The translations under genes were made by a program, and so were the position numbers. 64,000 nucleotides of DNA from the NCBI GenBank assembly GCA_965229935.1, contig CBDDKB010000002.1:930001-994000 (forward strand). Reading direction: 5' to 3'. The DNA is from SPJN01 sp965229935. Lineage in GTDB: Bacteria; Pseudomonadota; Alphaproteobacteria; SPJN01. Position 1 is the first letter of the stretch. Each line of letters begins with the position of its first letter. Shown piece after piece: positions 42,727 through 50,715 of the stretch. The notes under the pieces are model-generated. The model saw only the letters and a list, made by a program, of their open reading frames with translations, was not told the origin of the DNA and made no database searches.

Positions 42727-44069
42727 GCTGCATCTCCTGTAAGGCCAAGGCGCATAGCCATTTGGTTCGTCAGCTTTTCGCTTTCTGGGAGGCTTGCCAA
42801 AACGCGCCGCATATCATCTGCCTTGGGATACATGGCATCAAACTCAGCGCGGGTCAGCATGGAATCCTTGGCCAAATATGTGCGGCCTCCATGATCTGCC
42901 GTGATTTTGTGAAGTGTGTGGAACAGCTCATCAATGCCCGGCTTGTGCGGAAAGTCGAGCGCGAGTGTATAGCCCTTCATCGGGAAGGACAGCAAACCTT
43001 TGCCTTCGCCACCCATGGTTTTTAGGACAGACAGGAACGATCCCGCGCCTGATTTAGCAATGGTCTCCAGCAATAAGGGCAGGGCCTTTTCACCCTCATC
43101 ATGTGGGATGACGCATTGGAATTGGTGAAAGCCGCGCTTGCCATAGATGCGGTTCCACTGGTTGATCGCATCAAGCGGGTAGTTGAACGCTTCGAATGGC
43201 AACAGGCACTGCCGTGATTTGCCGACAAAGCGATTGCGGTACAAAAGGTTGAAGCCGCGAATGGATAGGGGGTTCAGCGCCAGCGACGGAAAGTCAATCG
43301 GGACCGATTTTTCTTTGCGGGGCTTTAGGTCGATTGTTTGGTCGGACAGCATCGCGGTTTCAAAGATACCGCGTCCCATACGCCGCCCCTTTGCCAGCCC
43401 GTCTATCCACCCGACTGTATAGTCGGTCTTGGTGCTGACCGCTTCATCAAAGGCGATCAGATAGGCTTCAAGGTCCCTAATCTTTGTTTCAGTAACCTCT
43501 ACGCAATTGCCTGTCAGTTTTTTAAGTTGCAGCGTAACGCTTGTGATGATGCCGGTTAGCCCGCAGCCACCAACCGTGGCGGCGAAAAGTGCATGGTCGG
43601 GCGTGATGGTGTGCAGGCTGCCATCGGGCGTAATCAGGTCAAACCCCAACACATGATCGGCAAAGCTGCCCTGTGTGTCATGGTTCTTGCCATGAACATC
43701 ATTGGCGATTGCGCCGCCCATGGTGGCAAAAGCGGTGCCGGGGCTGACAGGGATCAACCAACCTTTCGGCACAAAGGTGCGGATCATGTCGCGAAAACAA
43801 ATCCCAGCCTCAACCGTGACAATACCTGTAGCATCGTCAAATTCGAGGATCCGGTTCATGCGTGTTGTTAATAGGGCGCGGGCCTCGTCACCAGCAGGCA
43901 GTGCCTGATCGCCATAGGCACGTAGGCCCCCATGGGGCACAAGTCCACCGGCGGCTAATCCATCGGCGATAGCGCGGTGCAAATCCTTTTGCCTTTCCGG
44001 GCGTGCTGTCTGTGCGGTTTGATGGGCGTTGCGGCCCCAGCCCGTCAGTACCAGTGATTTCCAGCTCAT
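42723..44069 (-). CDS. dprE1: Decaprenylphosphoryl-ribose 2'-oxidase (DprE1-like)
   Basis: This is a 448-residue FAD-dependent VAO-family oxidase. Blocks shared with mycobacterial DprE1 are PHGGLRAYGDQAL, GGAIANDVHGKNH, GSFADHVLGFDLITPDGS, ATVGGCGLTGII and, near the end, GGRTYLAKDSMLTR with the active-site Lys, followed by a MYP motif. DprE1 oxidises the 2-hydroxyl of polyprenylphosphoryl-ribose; with DprE2 the result is epimerisation to arabinose. It is coupled at both ends: ATGA overlaps with dprE2 and with the UPF0104 gene. Confidence 0.9.
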   Translation of the reverse strand: MSWKSLVLTGWGRNAHQTAQTARPERQKDLHRAIADGLAAGGLVPHGGLRAYGDQALPAGDEARALLTTRMNRILEFDDATGIVTVEAGICFRDMIRTFVPKGWLIPVSPGTAFATMGGAIANDVHGKNHDTQGSFADHVLGFDLITPDGSLHTITPDHALFAATVGGCGLTGIITSVTLQLKKLTGNCVEVTETKIRDLEAYLIAFDEAVSTKTDYTVGWIDGLAKGRRMGRGIFETAMLSDQTIDLKPRKEKSVPIDFPSLALNPLSIRGFNLLYRNRFVGKSRQCLLPFEAFNYPLDAINQWNRIYGKRGFHQFQCVIPHDEGEKALPLLLETIAKSGAGSFLSVLKTMGGEGKGLLSFPMKGYTLALDFPHKPGIDELFHTLHKITADHGGRTYLAKDSMLTRAEFDAMYPKADDMRRVLASLPESEKLTNQMAMRLGLTGDAA

Positions 44070-45109
44070 GCTGTCTCGCTTTTCGTAGGGGGTGTGTCTG
44101 CTGTTGTACTATCGCTGTTGCCGCCGTCGCTACCGCCACCAAGCCGCATGGCAACCGGCATGGCGATAAAGCCCAATAATACCGCAAACCATAATGTCGT
44201 GCCACGGATGACCGCTGTTGCGGCAATTGTAATCTCAAGCTCTACCCCCAGGGCGGTCAGGAAGCCGATCATGGTCGCCTCTGTCCCGCCAAGGCCGCCG
44301 GGCAACATGGCAAGCGCCCCCACGATCATAGAGAAGCTGAAGATAAAGACAGCAGCGCCCAAGCTGACATCAGCCCCCAATATTTGCAGCAGCCAGTAAA
44401 AGGCGAACCCTTCTGCAAACCAGCCTGCGGTTGCCAATAAGAGCGCGCCGCCATAGGTCGGTATATCGGCAAGCTTTGCAGCCTGACGCAGCATATGACG
44501 CAATTGCCCAAATAGACGGGGCCAACGATTGATGCGGGCATAGGCAAAGTTGATGATCATCATGCCCCATGTGGGCCGCAGGAAGAGCGCTGTCATAACG
44601 ATGGCGCCCACAATCGCAATGATCGACAGTTCCACATAGGTACCGACAATCGCAACGCTGGCAGCAACCAAAATCACAGTGCCGCCCATGTCCGACATGC
44701 GGTCAGCAACAAGTATGATGGCTGACCGTGCATAGCGAATGCCGTGACCACGTTTCAAAAACCATAGCCGCAGTGCTTCGCCAGCCTTGGCCGGTGTGGC
44801 CGTCAGGGCAAAGCCTGCAACATAGTATAAACAGTTGCGGCCAAGTGAAACGCCAAGGTCCAATCGATTGCTGAAAAGCTGCCAGCGCAACATGCGGCTT
44901 GCATAATTAATCAGTGATAGGCCCAACAAGCCGGCAACCTGAAGTGCGGTCAATGACTTGATAGCGGCCCAAACCTCCTCGCCACCTGACAGCATGGCAA
45001 TAACCGCCATAATGACAAAGAACCCCACGGCGGCATAAAGCGCCATGCGTTCTGTCCGCAGGATAGAACGGCGGTCTGTTAATATGGTGCGTGCGTCTGC
45101 AGCGTTCAT
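44066..45109 (-). CDS. UPF0104 / LPG-synthase-TM-like membrane protein
   Basis: This 347-residue protein has eight or so hydrophobic helices and the family block PGGLGGTEATMIGFLTALG. It belongs to the UPF0104 family, related to the membrane (flippase) half of lysylphosphatidylglycerol synthase, without the soluble aminoacyl-transferase domain. It lies between the UbiA-type gene and dprE1, overlapping the latter by four bases. That position makes it a candidate for flipping the lipid-linked arabinose across the membrane, but this is inference only. Confidence 0.8.
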   Translation of the reverse strand: MNAADARTILTDRRSILRTERMALYAAVGFFVIMAVIAMLSGGEEVWAAIKSLTALQVAGLLGLSLINYASRMLRWQLFSNRLDLGVSLGRNCLYYVAGFALTATPAKAGEALRLWFLKRGHGIRYARSAIILVADRMSDMGGTVILVAASVAIVGTYVELSIIAIVGAIVMTALFLRPTWGMMIINFAYARINRWPRLFGQLRHMLRQAAKLADIPTYGGALLLATAGWFAEGFAFYWLLQILGADVSLGAAVFIFSFSMIVGALAMLPGGLGGTEATMIGFLTALGVELEITIAATAVIRGTTLWFAVLLGFIAMPVAMRLGGGSDGGNSDSTTADTPPTKSETA

Positions 45110-45116
45110 GGGGCGC

Positions 45117-45983
45117 TCATAAATAAATCAACACGCCGAATGTTGCCGCCCACAAGGCACCAACCCCCAGCAAGACCTTATCGCGCATAATGACGGTCGT
45201 GGGCGAGCCTGAGCGTTCCTCGACGATTGTGATCTGCAGATAGCGTAGCAGACCCAGCACCACAAACGGCGCCGTATAGTACAGCTTGGTAGAGCCCATG
45301 CGTGCCATCACATCCTTGTCGGTTGTGTAAATCATATAGGCCACCAATAGCGCAGCGATTGTAATGCCGATGGCAGTATCCAAAAATTGCTGTGTATAGC
45401 CATCAAGGCTTTTACGATGTTCGCTGGCATAGGCATGAACCACATCATCACGCCGTTTGGCGAGCGCGATGAACAGGGCGCCAAGCCCTGTCATGATGAT
45501 AATCCATACACTTGGGTCCACCTGAATTGAGGCTGCGCCGGCTTCAACCCTGATGATAAAGCCAAGAGCGATAATCATAACATCCAGCAACGATATTTTC
45601 TTAAGCCCATAAGAATAGGCAACGTTCATCAACCAATATACAGCGACAAAGGGCAGGACTAGTGGCTGCAGTATGTAAAGTGCAGCTACGGCCCCGGCGA
45701 CCAGCAATCCAAAAATCCCAAATCCCAGTTGGGGGGACACAGTTCCCGCTGCAAAGGGGCGGTGTTTTTTTTCTGGATGGGCGCGGTCTGCCTCCCGGTC
45801 GCGATAATCATTCAGGATATAGACGCTGCTTGATATGGCGCAAAAAGCGGCAATCGTGATCGCCACGGCAATAACTGATTCTTGCCCCAAAATGTCAGGG
45901 GTAAAGAATAAGGGCGCCGCAACAAGGCCATTTTTAACCCATTGGTGCGGGCGCAAAAGCGCGAGAGCTGGAGGTAGGGCCAT
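45117..45983 (-). CDS. UbiA-family polyprenyl-phosphate phosphoribosyltransferase (DPPR synthase-like)
   Basis: This 288-residue membrane prenyltransferase is of the UbiA superfamily. It starts MALPPALALLRPHQWVKNGL, the RPxQWVKN signature of decaprenyl-phosphate 5-phosphoribosyltransferase (Rv3806c) and of Azorhizobium NoeC. The first Asp motif is NDYRDREADRAHP (Asn58-Asp59, Asp62, Asp66), and DVMIIALGFIIRVEAGA marks the second region. The enzyme transfers phosphoribose from PRPP to a polyprenyl phosphate. The start at 45983 has GGAAG eight bases upstream; the frame is open to 46109 but that extension is not family-like. It is the first gene of the cluster. Confidence 0.87.
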   Translation of the reverse strand: MALPPALALLRPHQWVKNGLVAAPLFFTPDILGQESVIAVAITIAAFCAISSSVYILNDYRDREADRAHPEKKHRPFAAGTVSPQLGFGIFGLLVAGAVAALYILQPLVLPFVAVYWLMNVAYSYGLKKISLLDVMIIALGFIIRVEAGAASIQVDPSVWIIIMTGLGALFIALAKRRDDVVHAYASEHRKSLDGYTQQFLDTAIGITIAALLVAYMIYTTDKDVMARMGSTKLYYTAPFVVLGLLRYLQITIVEERSGSPTTVIMRDKVLLGVGALWAATFGVLIYL

Positions 45984-46245
45984 ATACCATCTTCCCAGTA
46001 AAATTTGAGTGCCAACCAGATTATGGATTTTGCCAGTTGCCGTCGGCATTGAATCCAAATCACTATGGCGCCGACCATGCCCCAATTTGGCGGAGATTTC
46101 GACCCCCATTTTCTAAGCTAAGGTGATGGTTAACCAACATATTAACTGAAAGGGGGTGACAAACAGTCAGAATTGGGAAACAATGTTTTGTGTTCGAGAC
46201 AAAAAATCAATTCGGACAGTGGCAACAATATTGAAGGGGGCTTTA

Positions 46246-46812
46246 ATGACAAGCTTTGTAAAGAAGCTCGCCGCGTCTACGGCGACGGCAGCTATTCTTG
46301 TTTCATCTTCCATTCCTGCAATGGCCTTTGAGCCGAAAAAGGATGCCAATCTGATGGCCTATTGGTCAATGGATTTTGGCCCGAAAGCACGGGATGAGGA
46401 GCGGACCGCATTCGGCTTTGCAGCGAATAAGTCGCTTGGGCTTGGACAGGCTGGGTCAGCCTATGACATTCGCAGCGATTATGATGCTGACCGTCCTGCC
46501 TTTATGGATATTCAGTTCACAGGCTCCGGCTCGTTGGACACAGTATCATTCAACGGCACAAACGTTTTAAACAAGTATGAGCGTCTGAATGCAGATGGGT
46601 CTACTGGCATGGTGTTTGGATTGGAATGGTGGCAGGTCGGCCTGGCTGTTGTGGCCGTTGGTACCGCTGGCTATCTGATCGTCGATGCTTTGGATGATGA
46701 CGATGATGATTCATCAGGCGGCGGTGGCGGTGGTGGTACCACTGGTACACCACTTGACGCTGTGCTTGATCCGGTCGCTGATGCGCTTGGTGGGGGCCTG
46801 CCTGCGCCTTGA
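46246..46812 (+). CDS. Unknown exported protein with C-terminal membrane helix and Asp/Gly tail
   Basis: I do not recognise this 188-residue protein. It has a clear signal peptide (LAASTATAAILVSSSIPAMA), a polar middle part of about 100 residues with KDANLMAYWSMDFG, then a hydrophobic helix (WWQVGLAVVAVGTAGYLIV), a run of Asp, a Ser/Gly run and a short final segment. GAAGGGGG lies five bases before the ATG. It has its own terminator and seems to be a single-gene unit. A membrane-tethered or surface protein is likely; no function is claimed. Confidence 0.75.
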   Translation: MTSFVKKLAASTATAAILVSSSIPAMAFEPKKDANLMAYWSMDFGPKARDEERTAFGFAANKSLGLGQAGSAYDIRSDYDADRPAFMDIQFTGSGSLDTVSFNGTNVLNKYERLNADGSTGMVFGLEWWQVGLAVVAVGTAGYLIVDALDDDDDDSSGGGGGGGTTGTPLDAVLDPVADALGGGLPAP

Positions 46813-46830
46813 TCGACTGACATTTGTAAA

Positions 46831-46861
46831 GAAAGGCCGCTCCATCGGGGCGGCCTTTTTT
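46831..46861. terminator. Bidirectional intrinsic terminator
   Basis: The stem AGGCCGCTCC/GGGGCGGCCT (46834-46843 with 46847-46856, one T-G pair) is followed by six T on the plus strand and preceded by a GAAAGA stretch that gives a T-rich run on the minus strand. It lies between the unknown exported protein gene and the biotinyl protein gene, which converge here. Confidence 0.88.
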
Positions 46862-46880
46862 GTTTGTCGGTTAGCCTTGC

Positions 46881-47102
46881 TTAATCTTCGTTCATGCGGG
46901 CAACGACATCACCTTCATCAACTGCGTCGCCTTCTGCCACGCAGATCTCTACCAGTGTGCCATCAAACGGGGCGGGGATGGGGATTTCCATTTTCATGCT
47001 TTCAAGGATAAGGATCGGATCATCCTCGCTAAGGCTATCGCCTGGATTGGCAACCAGTTTCCATACCTTGCCCGTGACTTCTGTTTCGACATCTTCTGTC
47101 AT
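46881..47102 (-). CDS. Stand-alone biotinyl/lipoyl domain protein
   Basis: This 73-residue protein is essentially one biotinyl domain with the attachment Lys37 in LESMKMEIPIPAPFDG. It resembles the BCCP of acyl-CoA carboxylases other than the main AccB, which is elsewhere in this window. It follows the cystathionine lyase-like gene by three bases and may be co-transcribed with it. Its partner carboxylase is not in the window. Confidence 0.85.
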   Translation of the reverse strand: MTEDVETEVTGKVWKLVANPGDSLSEDDPILILESMKMEIPIPAPFDGTLVEICVAEGDAVDEGDVVARMNED

Positions 47103-47105
47103 TAT

Positions 47106-48323
47106 TTATTTTCCCCTGAATTTGCGTAGTGATGTAAAGGCCTGGTCGAGATTATCTATCAGGTCGTCTACTGATTCCAGCCCGGCATGAACCCGCAGCA
47201 GTGCCCCGTCGGTTGGGAAGGGGGCTGCCGTGCGCGACTTATCCAGATTATTCATTTCAATGAACAGGCTTTCAAACCCGCCCCAACTGAAGCCCAACCC
47301 AAACATTGTGGCGGCATCAAGCAGGTGATTGATGCCGTCTTGATCAATGGTAGGGTCCATGCAGACACTGAACAGACCAGACGATCCCTTAAAGTCACGC
47401 CGCCAATTGTCATGACCGGGGCATTCAGGAAAGGCGGGATGTAAAACCCGCGTCACTTCAGGCTGTTCAGAAAGCCATTGTGCCAAGGCAAGACCGCTTG
47501 CTTCATGTTGATCCAACCTGATGGGCAATGTGCGCAAACCACGTGCTGCCAGATAACAATCGTCTGGCGAAACGCTTAGGCCCAATTGATTGTTGGTTGC
47601 AAAGATCTTGTGCCAGTGGGCGTCTTCATTTGTTGAAACGGTCCCCATCATCGCATCTGCATGGCCACAAATATATTTCGTAGCGGCAACGACGCTGACA
47701 TCTACACCCAATGCGAACACATCAAGGAAATAGCCAGTTGCCCATGTATTGTCGATAATGACAATCGCGTCACGTTCATGGGCAAAATTACACATCAAGG
47801 GCAGGTCTGGCACCTCAAACGTGCCTGACCCCGGTGCCTCTGTCATAATCAGTTTTGTGTTGGGTTGGAATGCGGCTGTAAGTTCATCTTCTGTAGGGAT
47901 GGGGGGAATATAGGTGGTTTCAATACCCATCCGCTTCAGAAACTTGTCGGCAAATTTCCGCGTCGGATCATACACATTGTCTGAGATGATGATGTGGTCA
48001 CCTTGTTCCAGAAAGGCCAACAGCGCCACTGTGATCGCCTGCAAGCCACATGAAACGGCCATCACATGTTTTGCCCCTTCAAGGGCGGCGACCATCTCTT
48101 CAAACTTATGCTTTGTGGGTGTGCCCCGCCGCCCGTAATAAGGATCGCCATAGGCGCGCCCGGCGGCGGTCTTCATATCCTCTGCCTTGTCATACAGCAC
48201 AGTCGATGCGCGATAGACTGGTTCATTCACGACGGGCCAGACGGACGTTTTGCCATCGGGGCGCCCCTTGTGGAGCAGCGCCGTTTCTACGTTAAGGCCA
48301 TCATCATCAGACGATGCTGTCAT
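47106..48323 (-). CDS. metC: Cystathionine beta-lyase-like PLP enzyme
   Basis: This 405-residue protein belongs to the Cys/Met metabolism PLP family. Lys216 in VVAATKYICGHADAMMG binds PLP; SCGLQAIT and the DNTWATGYFLD block (PLP-ring Asp) are also present. The PYYGRRGTPT segment is typical of MetC, which splits cystathionine to homocysteine, pyruvate and ammonia. The start is placed at 48323 because AAGGA stands seven bases upstream; an ATG five codons earlier lacks a ribosome site. It is divergent from aapJ. Confidence 0.87.
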   Translation of the reverse strand: MTASSDDDGLNVETALLHKGRPDGKTSVWPVVNEPVYRASTVLYDKAEDMKTAAGRAYGDPYYGRRGTPTKHKFEEMVAALEGAKHVMAVSCGLQAITVALLAFLEQGDHIIISDNVYDPTRKFADKFLKRMGIETTYIPPIPTEDELTAAFQPNTKLIMTEAPGSGTFEVPDLPLMCNFAHERDAIVIIDNTWATGYFLDVFALGVDVSVVAATKYICGHADAMMGTVSTNEDAHWHKIFATNNQLGLSVSPDDCYLAARGLRTLPIRLDQHEASGLALAQWLSEQPEVTRVLHPAFPECPGHDNWRRDFKGSSGLFSVCMDPTIDQDGINHLLDAATMFGLGFSWGGFESLFIEMNNLDKSRTAAPFPTDGALLRVHAGLESVDDLIDNLDQAFTSLRKFRGK

Positions 48324-48382
48324 AGCCAAATCCTTCATTTTGCGACCAAATTATTGCCGCCAGTTTGTCATTTTTAGGCAGT

Positions 48383-48407
48383 AAACCCAAGCGCTGGCTT
48401 GGGTTTT
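48383..48407. promoter_or_regulatory. Perfect 10-bp hairpin between metC and aapJ
   Basis: AAACCCAAGC and GCTTGGGTTT flank a GCTG loop and are followed by TTATT. It looks like a terminator but no plus-strand gene lies upstream of it. It may be a palindromic operator or a leader hairpin of aapJ, which starts about 60 bases later. Confidence 0.55.
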
Positions 48408-48465
48408 ATTGATATTCTGTGATAAGGTCTTGCCAATTGAATTTCAAAGCAAATTAGGAGCTTTC

Positions 48466-49491
48466 ATGTTTTTGAACCGGACGATTGCCGCATTTGTGAT
48501 CGGCGCTGCTGCTGTAACTGTCAGTGGGACGGCTATCGCCAGCCCAACACTAAGCGCGACCAAAGCCAATGGTGAGGTTGCCTGCGGCGTATCACAGGGG
48601 TTGCCCGGCTTTTCAAGCGTCGATGATCAGGGTGTTTGGACGGGCATTGACGTGGATGTGTGCCGTGCCGTTGCCGCCGCGATTTTCGGCGACGCAGATA
48701 AGGTGCGCTATCGGCCATCGTCGGCAAAGGAACGTTTCACCGCCCTTCATGCGGGTGAGTTTGATATCCTGTCCCGGAATACCACATGGTCTTTGACGCG
48801 TGACACGGCCCAATCGCTCGACTTTGTGGCGGTGAATTATTATGACGGCCAGGGCTTTATGGTGCGCAAGGATTTGGGCGTCACCTCAGCGCTTGAACTT
48901 GATGGCGCCACCTTATGCATCAATGCTGGCACGACGACAGAGCTGAATGCCGCTGACTATTTCCGCACCAATGGCATGAGTTTCGAGGCTGTGACCTTCG
49001 AAAAATCGGACGAGGTTGTTGCCGCCTATGATTCGGGGCGCTGCGATGCCTGGACCACGGATGCATCTGGGCTTTATTCCAATCGCATCAAACTTGCCAA
49101 TCCGGCAGATCATGTGGTGCTTCCCGAAATCATCTCAAAGGAGCCTTTGGGTCCCGCTGTTCGTCAGGGCGATGATCAATGGGCAGATATTGTCCGGTGG
49201 AGCTTTTATGCCATGGTTGCGGCAGAGGAACTGGGTATTAATTCCAAAAATTTGGATGAGATGAAGTCTTCACCCAATCCTGAGGTGCAGCGTTTATTGG
49301 GTATCTCAGGCTCCATGGGGAGCAAGCTGGGCGTCAGCAATGACTGGGCCTATCAGATCATCAAGCAGGTCGGCAATTATGGTGAAAGCTTTGAGCGTAA
49401 TTTGGGCAAAAACTCCCATTTGAAGATTTCTCGCGGGATCAACGCTCTATGGACCGATGGCGGGTTGATGTATACGCCGCCTGTGCGCTAA
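48466..49491 (+). CDS. aapJ: Amino-acid ABC transporter, substrate-binding protein (AapJ)
   Basis: This 341-residue periplasmic binding protein has a signal peptide (IAAFVIGAAAVTVSGTAIA). Family 3 binding-protein features are EVACGVSQGLPGFS, DVDVCRAVAAAIFGD, YRPSSAKERFTALHAGEFDILSRNTTWS and GATLCINAGTT. It captures a broad range of L-amino acids for AapQMP. TTAGGAG lies five bases before the ATG. The four aap genes are in one tight operon. Confidence 0.95.
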   Translation: MFLNRTIAAFVIGAAAVTVSGTAIASPTLSATKANGEVACGVSQGLPGFSSVDDQGVWTGIDVDVCRAVAAAIFGDADKVRYRPSSAKERFTALHAGEFDILSRNTTWSLTRDTAQSLDFVAVNYYDGQGFMVRKDLGVTSALELDGATLCINAGTTTELNAADYFRTNGMSFEAVTFEKSDEVVAAYDSGRCDAWTTDASGLYSNRIKLANPADHVVLPEIISKEPLGPAVRQGDDQWADIVRWSFYAMVAAEELGINSKNLDEMKSSPNPEVQRLLGISGSMGSKLGVSNDWAYQIIKQVGNYGESFERNLGKNSHLKISRGINALWTDGGLMYTPPVR

Positions 49492-49503
49492 ATCTTACCC
49501 ATT

Positions 49504-50715
49504 GTGAGCGACACACCATTATCCACATCTGATCAGTCTGGCGATCAGCCGGGGTCACTTGCACGCTTTTTGCGTGATGGGCAGGTGCGCGCGGTGTTGG
49601 CGCAACTGTTTGTGGTTGGGGTGGTTGTGCTGTTGGGGTGGATCGGCATCTCAAACGTGCTGGATAATCTGGCGCGGCAGAACATTGCCTCAGGCTTTGG
49701 GTTTTTGAACGAAAATGCAGGTTTTGGCGTCAATCAGACATTGGTTGACTATGATGCAGGCTCTACCTATGGGCAGGCATTTTGGGTTGGGCTGACCAAC
49801 ACGTTGCTGGTCGCTGCGATCGGCATTGTCCTGACGACTTTTTTGGGCTTTGCCATTGGGGTCGGGCGGCTGTCGTCCAACTGGTTGGTGGCGAAACTGT
49901 GTGCCACCTATGTTGAAACGCTGCGTAATATTCCCTTGTTGCTGCAGATTTTCTTTTGGTATTTCGGCGTCTTGAAGGCGTTGCCCCATCCACGTGATAG
50001 CATCACAATGGGCGAAGGGTTTTTGATCAACATTCGCGGGCTTTATTTCCCCCGGCCCGAAGGGGCGGAGGGGATGGGGCTTGTGCTGCTTGCTTTTATC
50101 GCTGGGATTATCATCGCTGTGTTGCTGTCGCGGGCAGCGACACGCCATATGGTGAAAACGGGACAGACCCGTAAAGTGTGGCCAATCGGCGTCGGGTTGA
50201 TTGTGGTCGTGCCTGCTGCGCTATTTTTCATTCTGGGGCAACCGCTTGGCTTTGACATGCCGCAAGCCAGCCGCTTTAACGTGAAGGGCGGGGTGCGGAT
50301 CATTCCTGAATTGATCGCATTGGTGCTGGCGCTGACGACCTACACAGCGTCCTTTATTGCAGAGATTGTGCGTGCGGGCATTCTGGCGGTCCCCAAGGGC
50401 CAGTCGGAGGCTGCAGCCGCGCTCGGCCTGCCTAATGGCCTGACACTGCGCAAGATCATCATTCCGCAGGCGATGCGTGTGATCATTCCGCCTTTGACAA
50501 GCCAGTATTTGAACCTGACCAAAAACTCCTCACTGGCGGTGGCGATTGCCTATCCTGATCTTGTGTCTGTGTTTGCTGGAACGACGCTTAATCAGACGGG
50601 TCAGGCGGTAGAGATATTGGGCCTGACCATGACGGTTTATCTGTTGCTGTCGCTATCGACCGCAGCATTTATGAACTGGTTTAACAGCCGCATGGCCATT
50701 CGGGGGCGGTCATAA
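49504..50715 (+). CDS. aapQ: Amino-acid ABC transporter permease AapQ
   Basis: This is a 403-residue HisM-type inner-membrane permease. AapQ is the longer-than-usual permease of the Aap/Bzt family, with an extra helix and the block NASGFGFLNENAGFGVNQTLV-like (here IASGFGFLNENAGFG). The permease signature is in EIVRAGILAVPKGQSEAA (EAA loop contacting the ATPase). It starts with GTG and has no strong ribosome site, so translation may depend on aapJ. Its TAA overlaps the aapM ATG by one base. Confidence 0.95.
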   Translation: MSDTPLSTSDQSGDQPGSLARFLRDGQVRAVLAQLFVVGVVVLLGWIGISNVLDNLARQNIASGFGFLNENAGFGVNQTLVDYDAGSTYGQAFWVGLTNTLLVAAIGIVLTTFLGFAIGVGRLSSNWLVAKLCATYVETLRNIPLLLQIFFWYFGVLKALPHPRDSITMGEGFLINIRGLYFPRPEGAEGMGLVLLAFIAGIIIAVLLSRAATRHMVKTGQTRKVWPIGVGLIVVVPAALFFILGQPLGFDMPQASRFNVKGGVRIIPELIALVLALTTYTASFIAEIVRAGILAVPKGQSEAAAALGLPNGLTLRKIIIPQAMRVIIPPLTSQYLNLTKNSSLAVAIAYPDLVSVFAGTTLNQTGQAVEILGLTMTVYLLLSLSTAAFMNWFNSRMAIRGRS

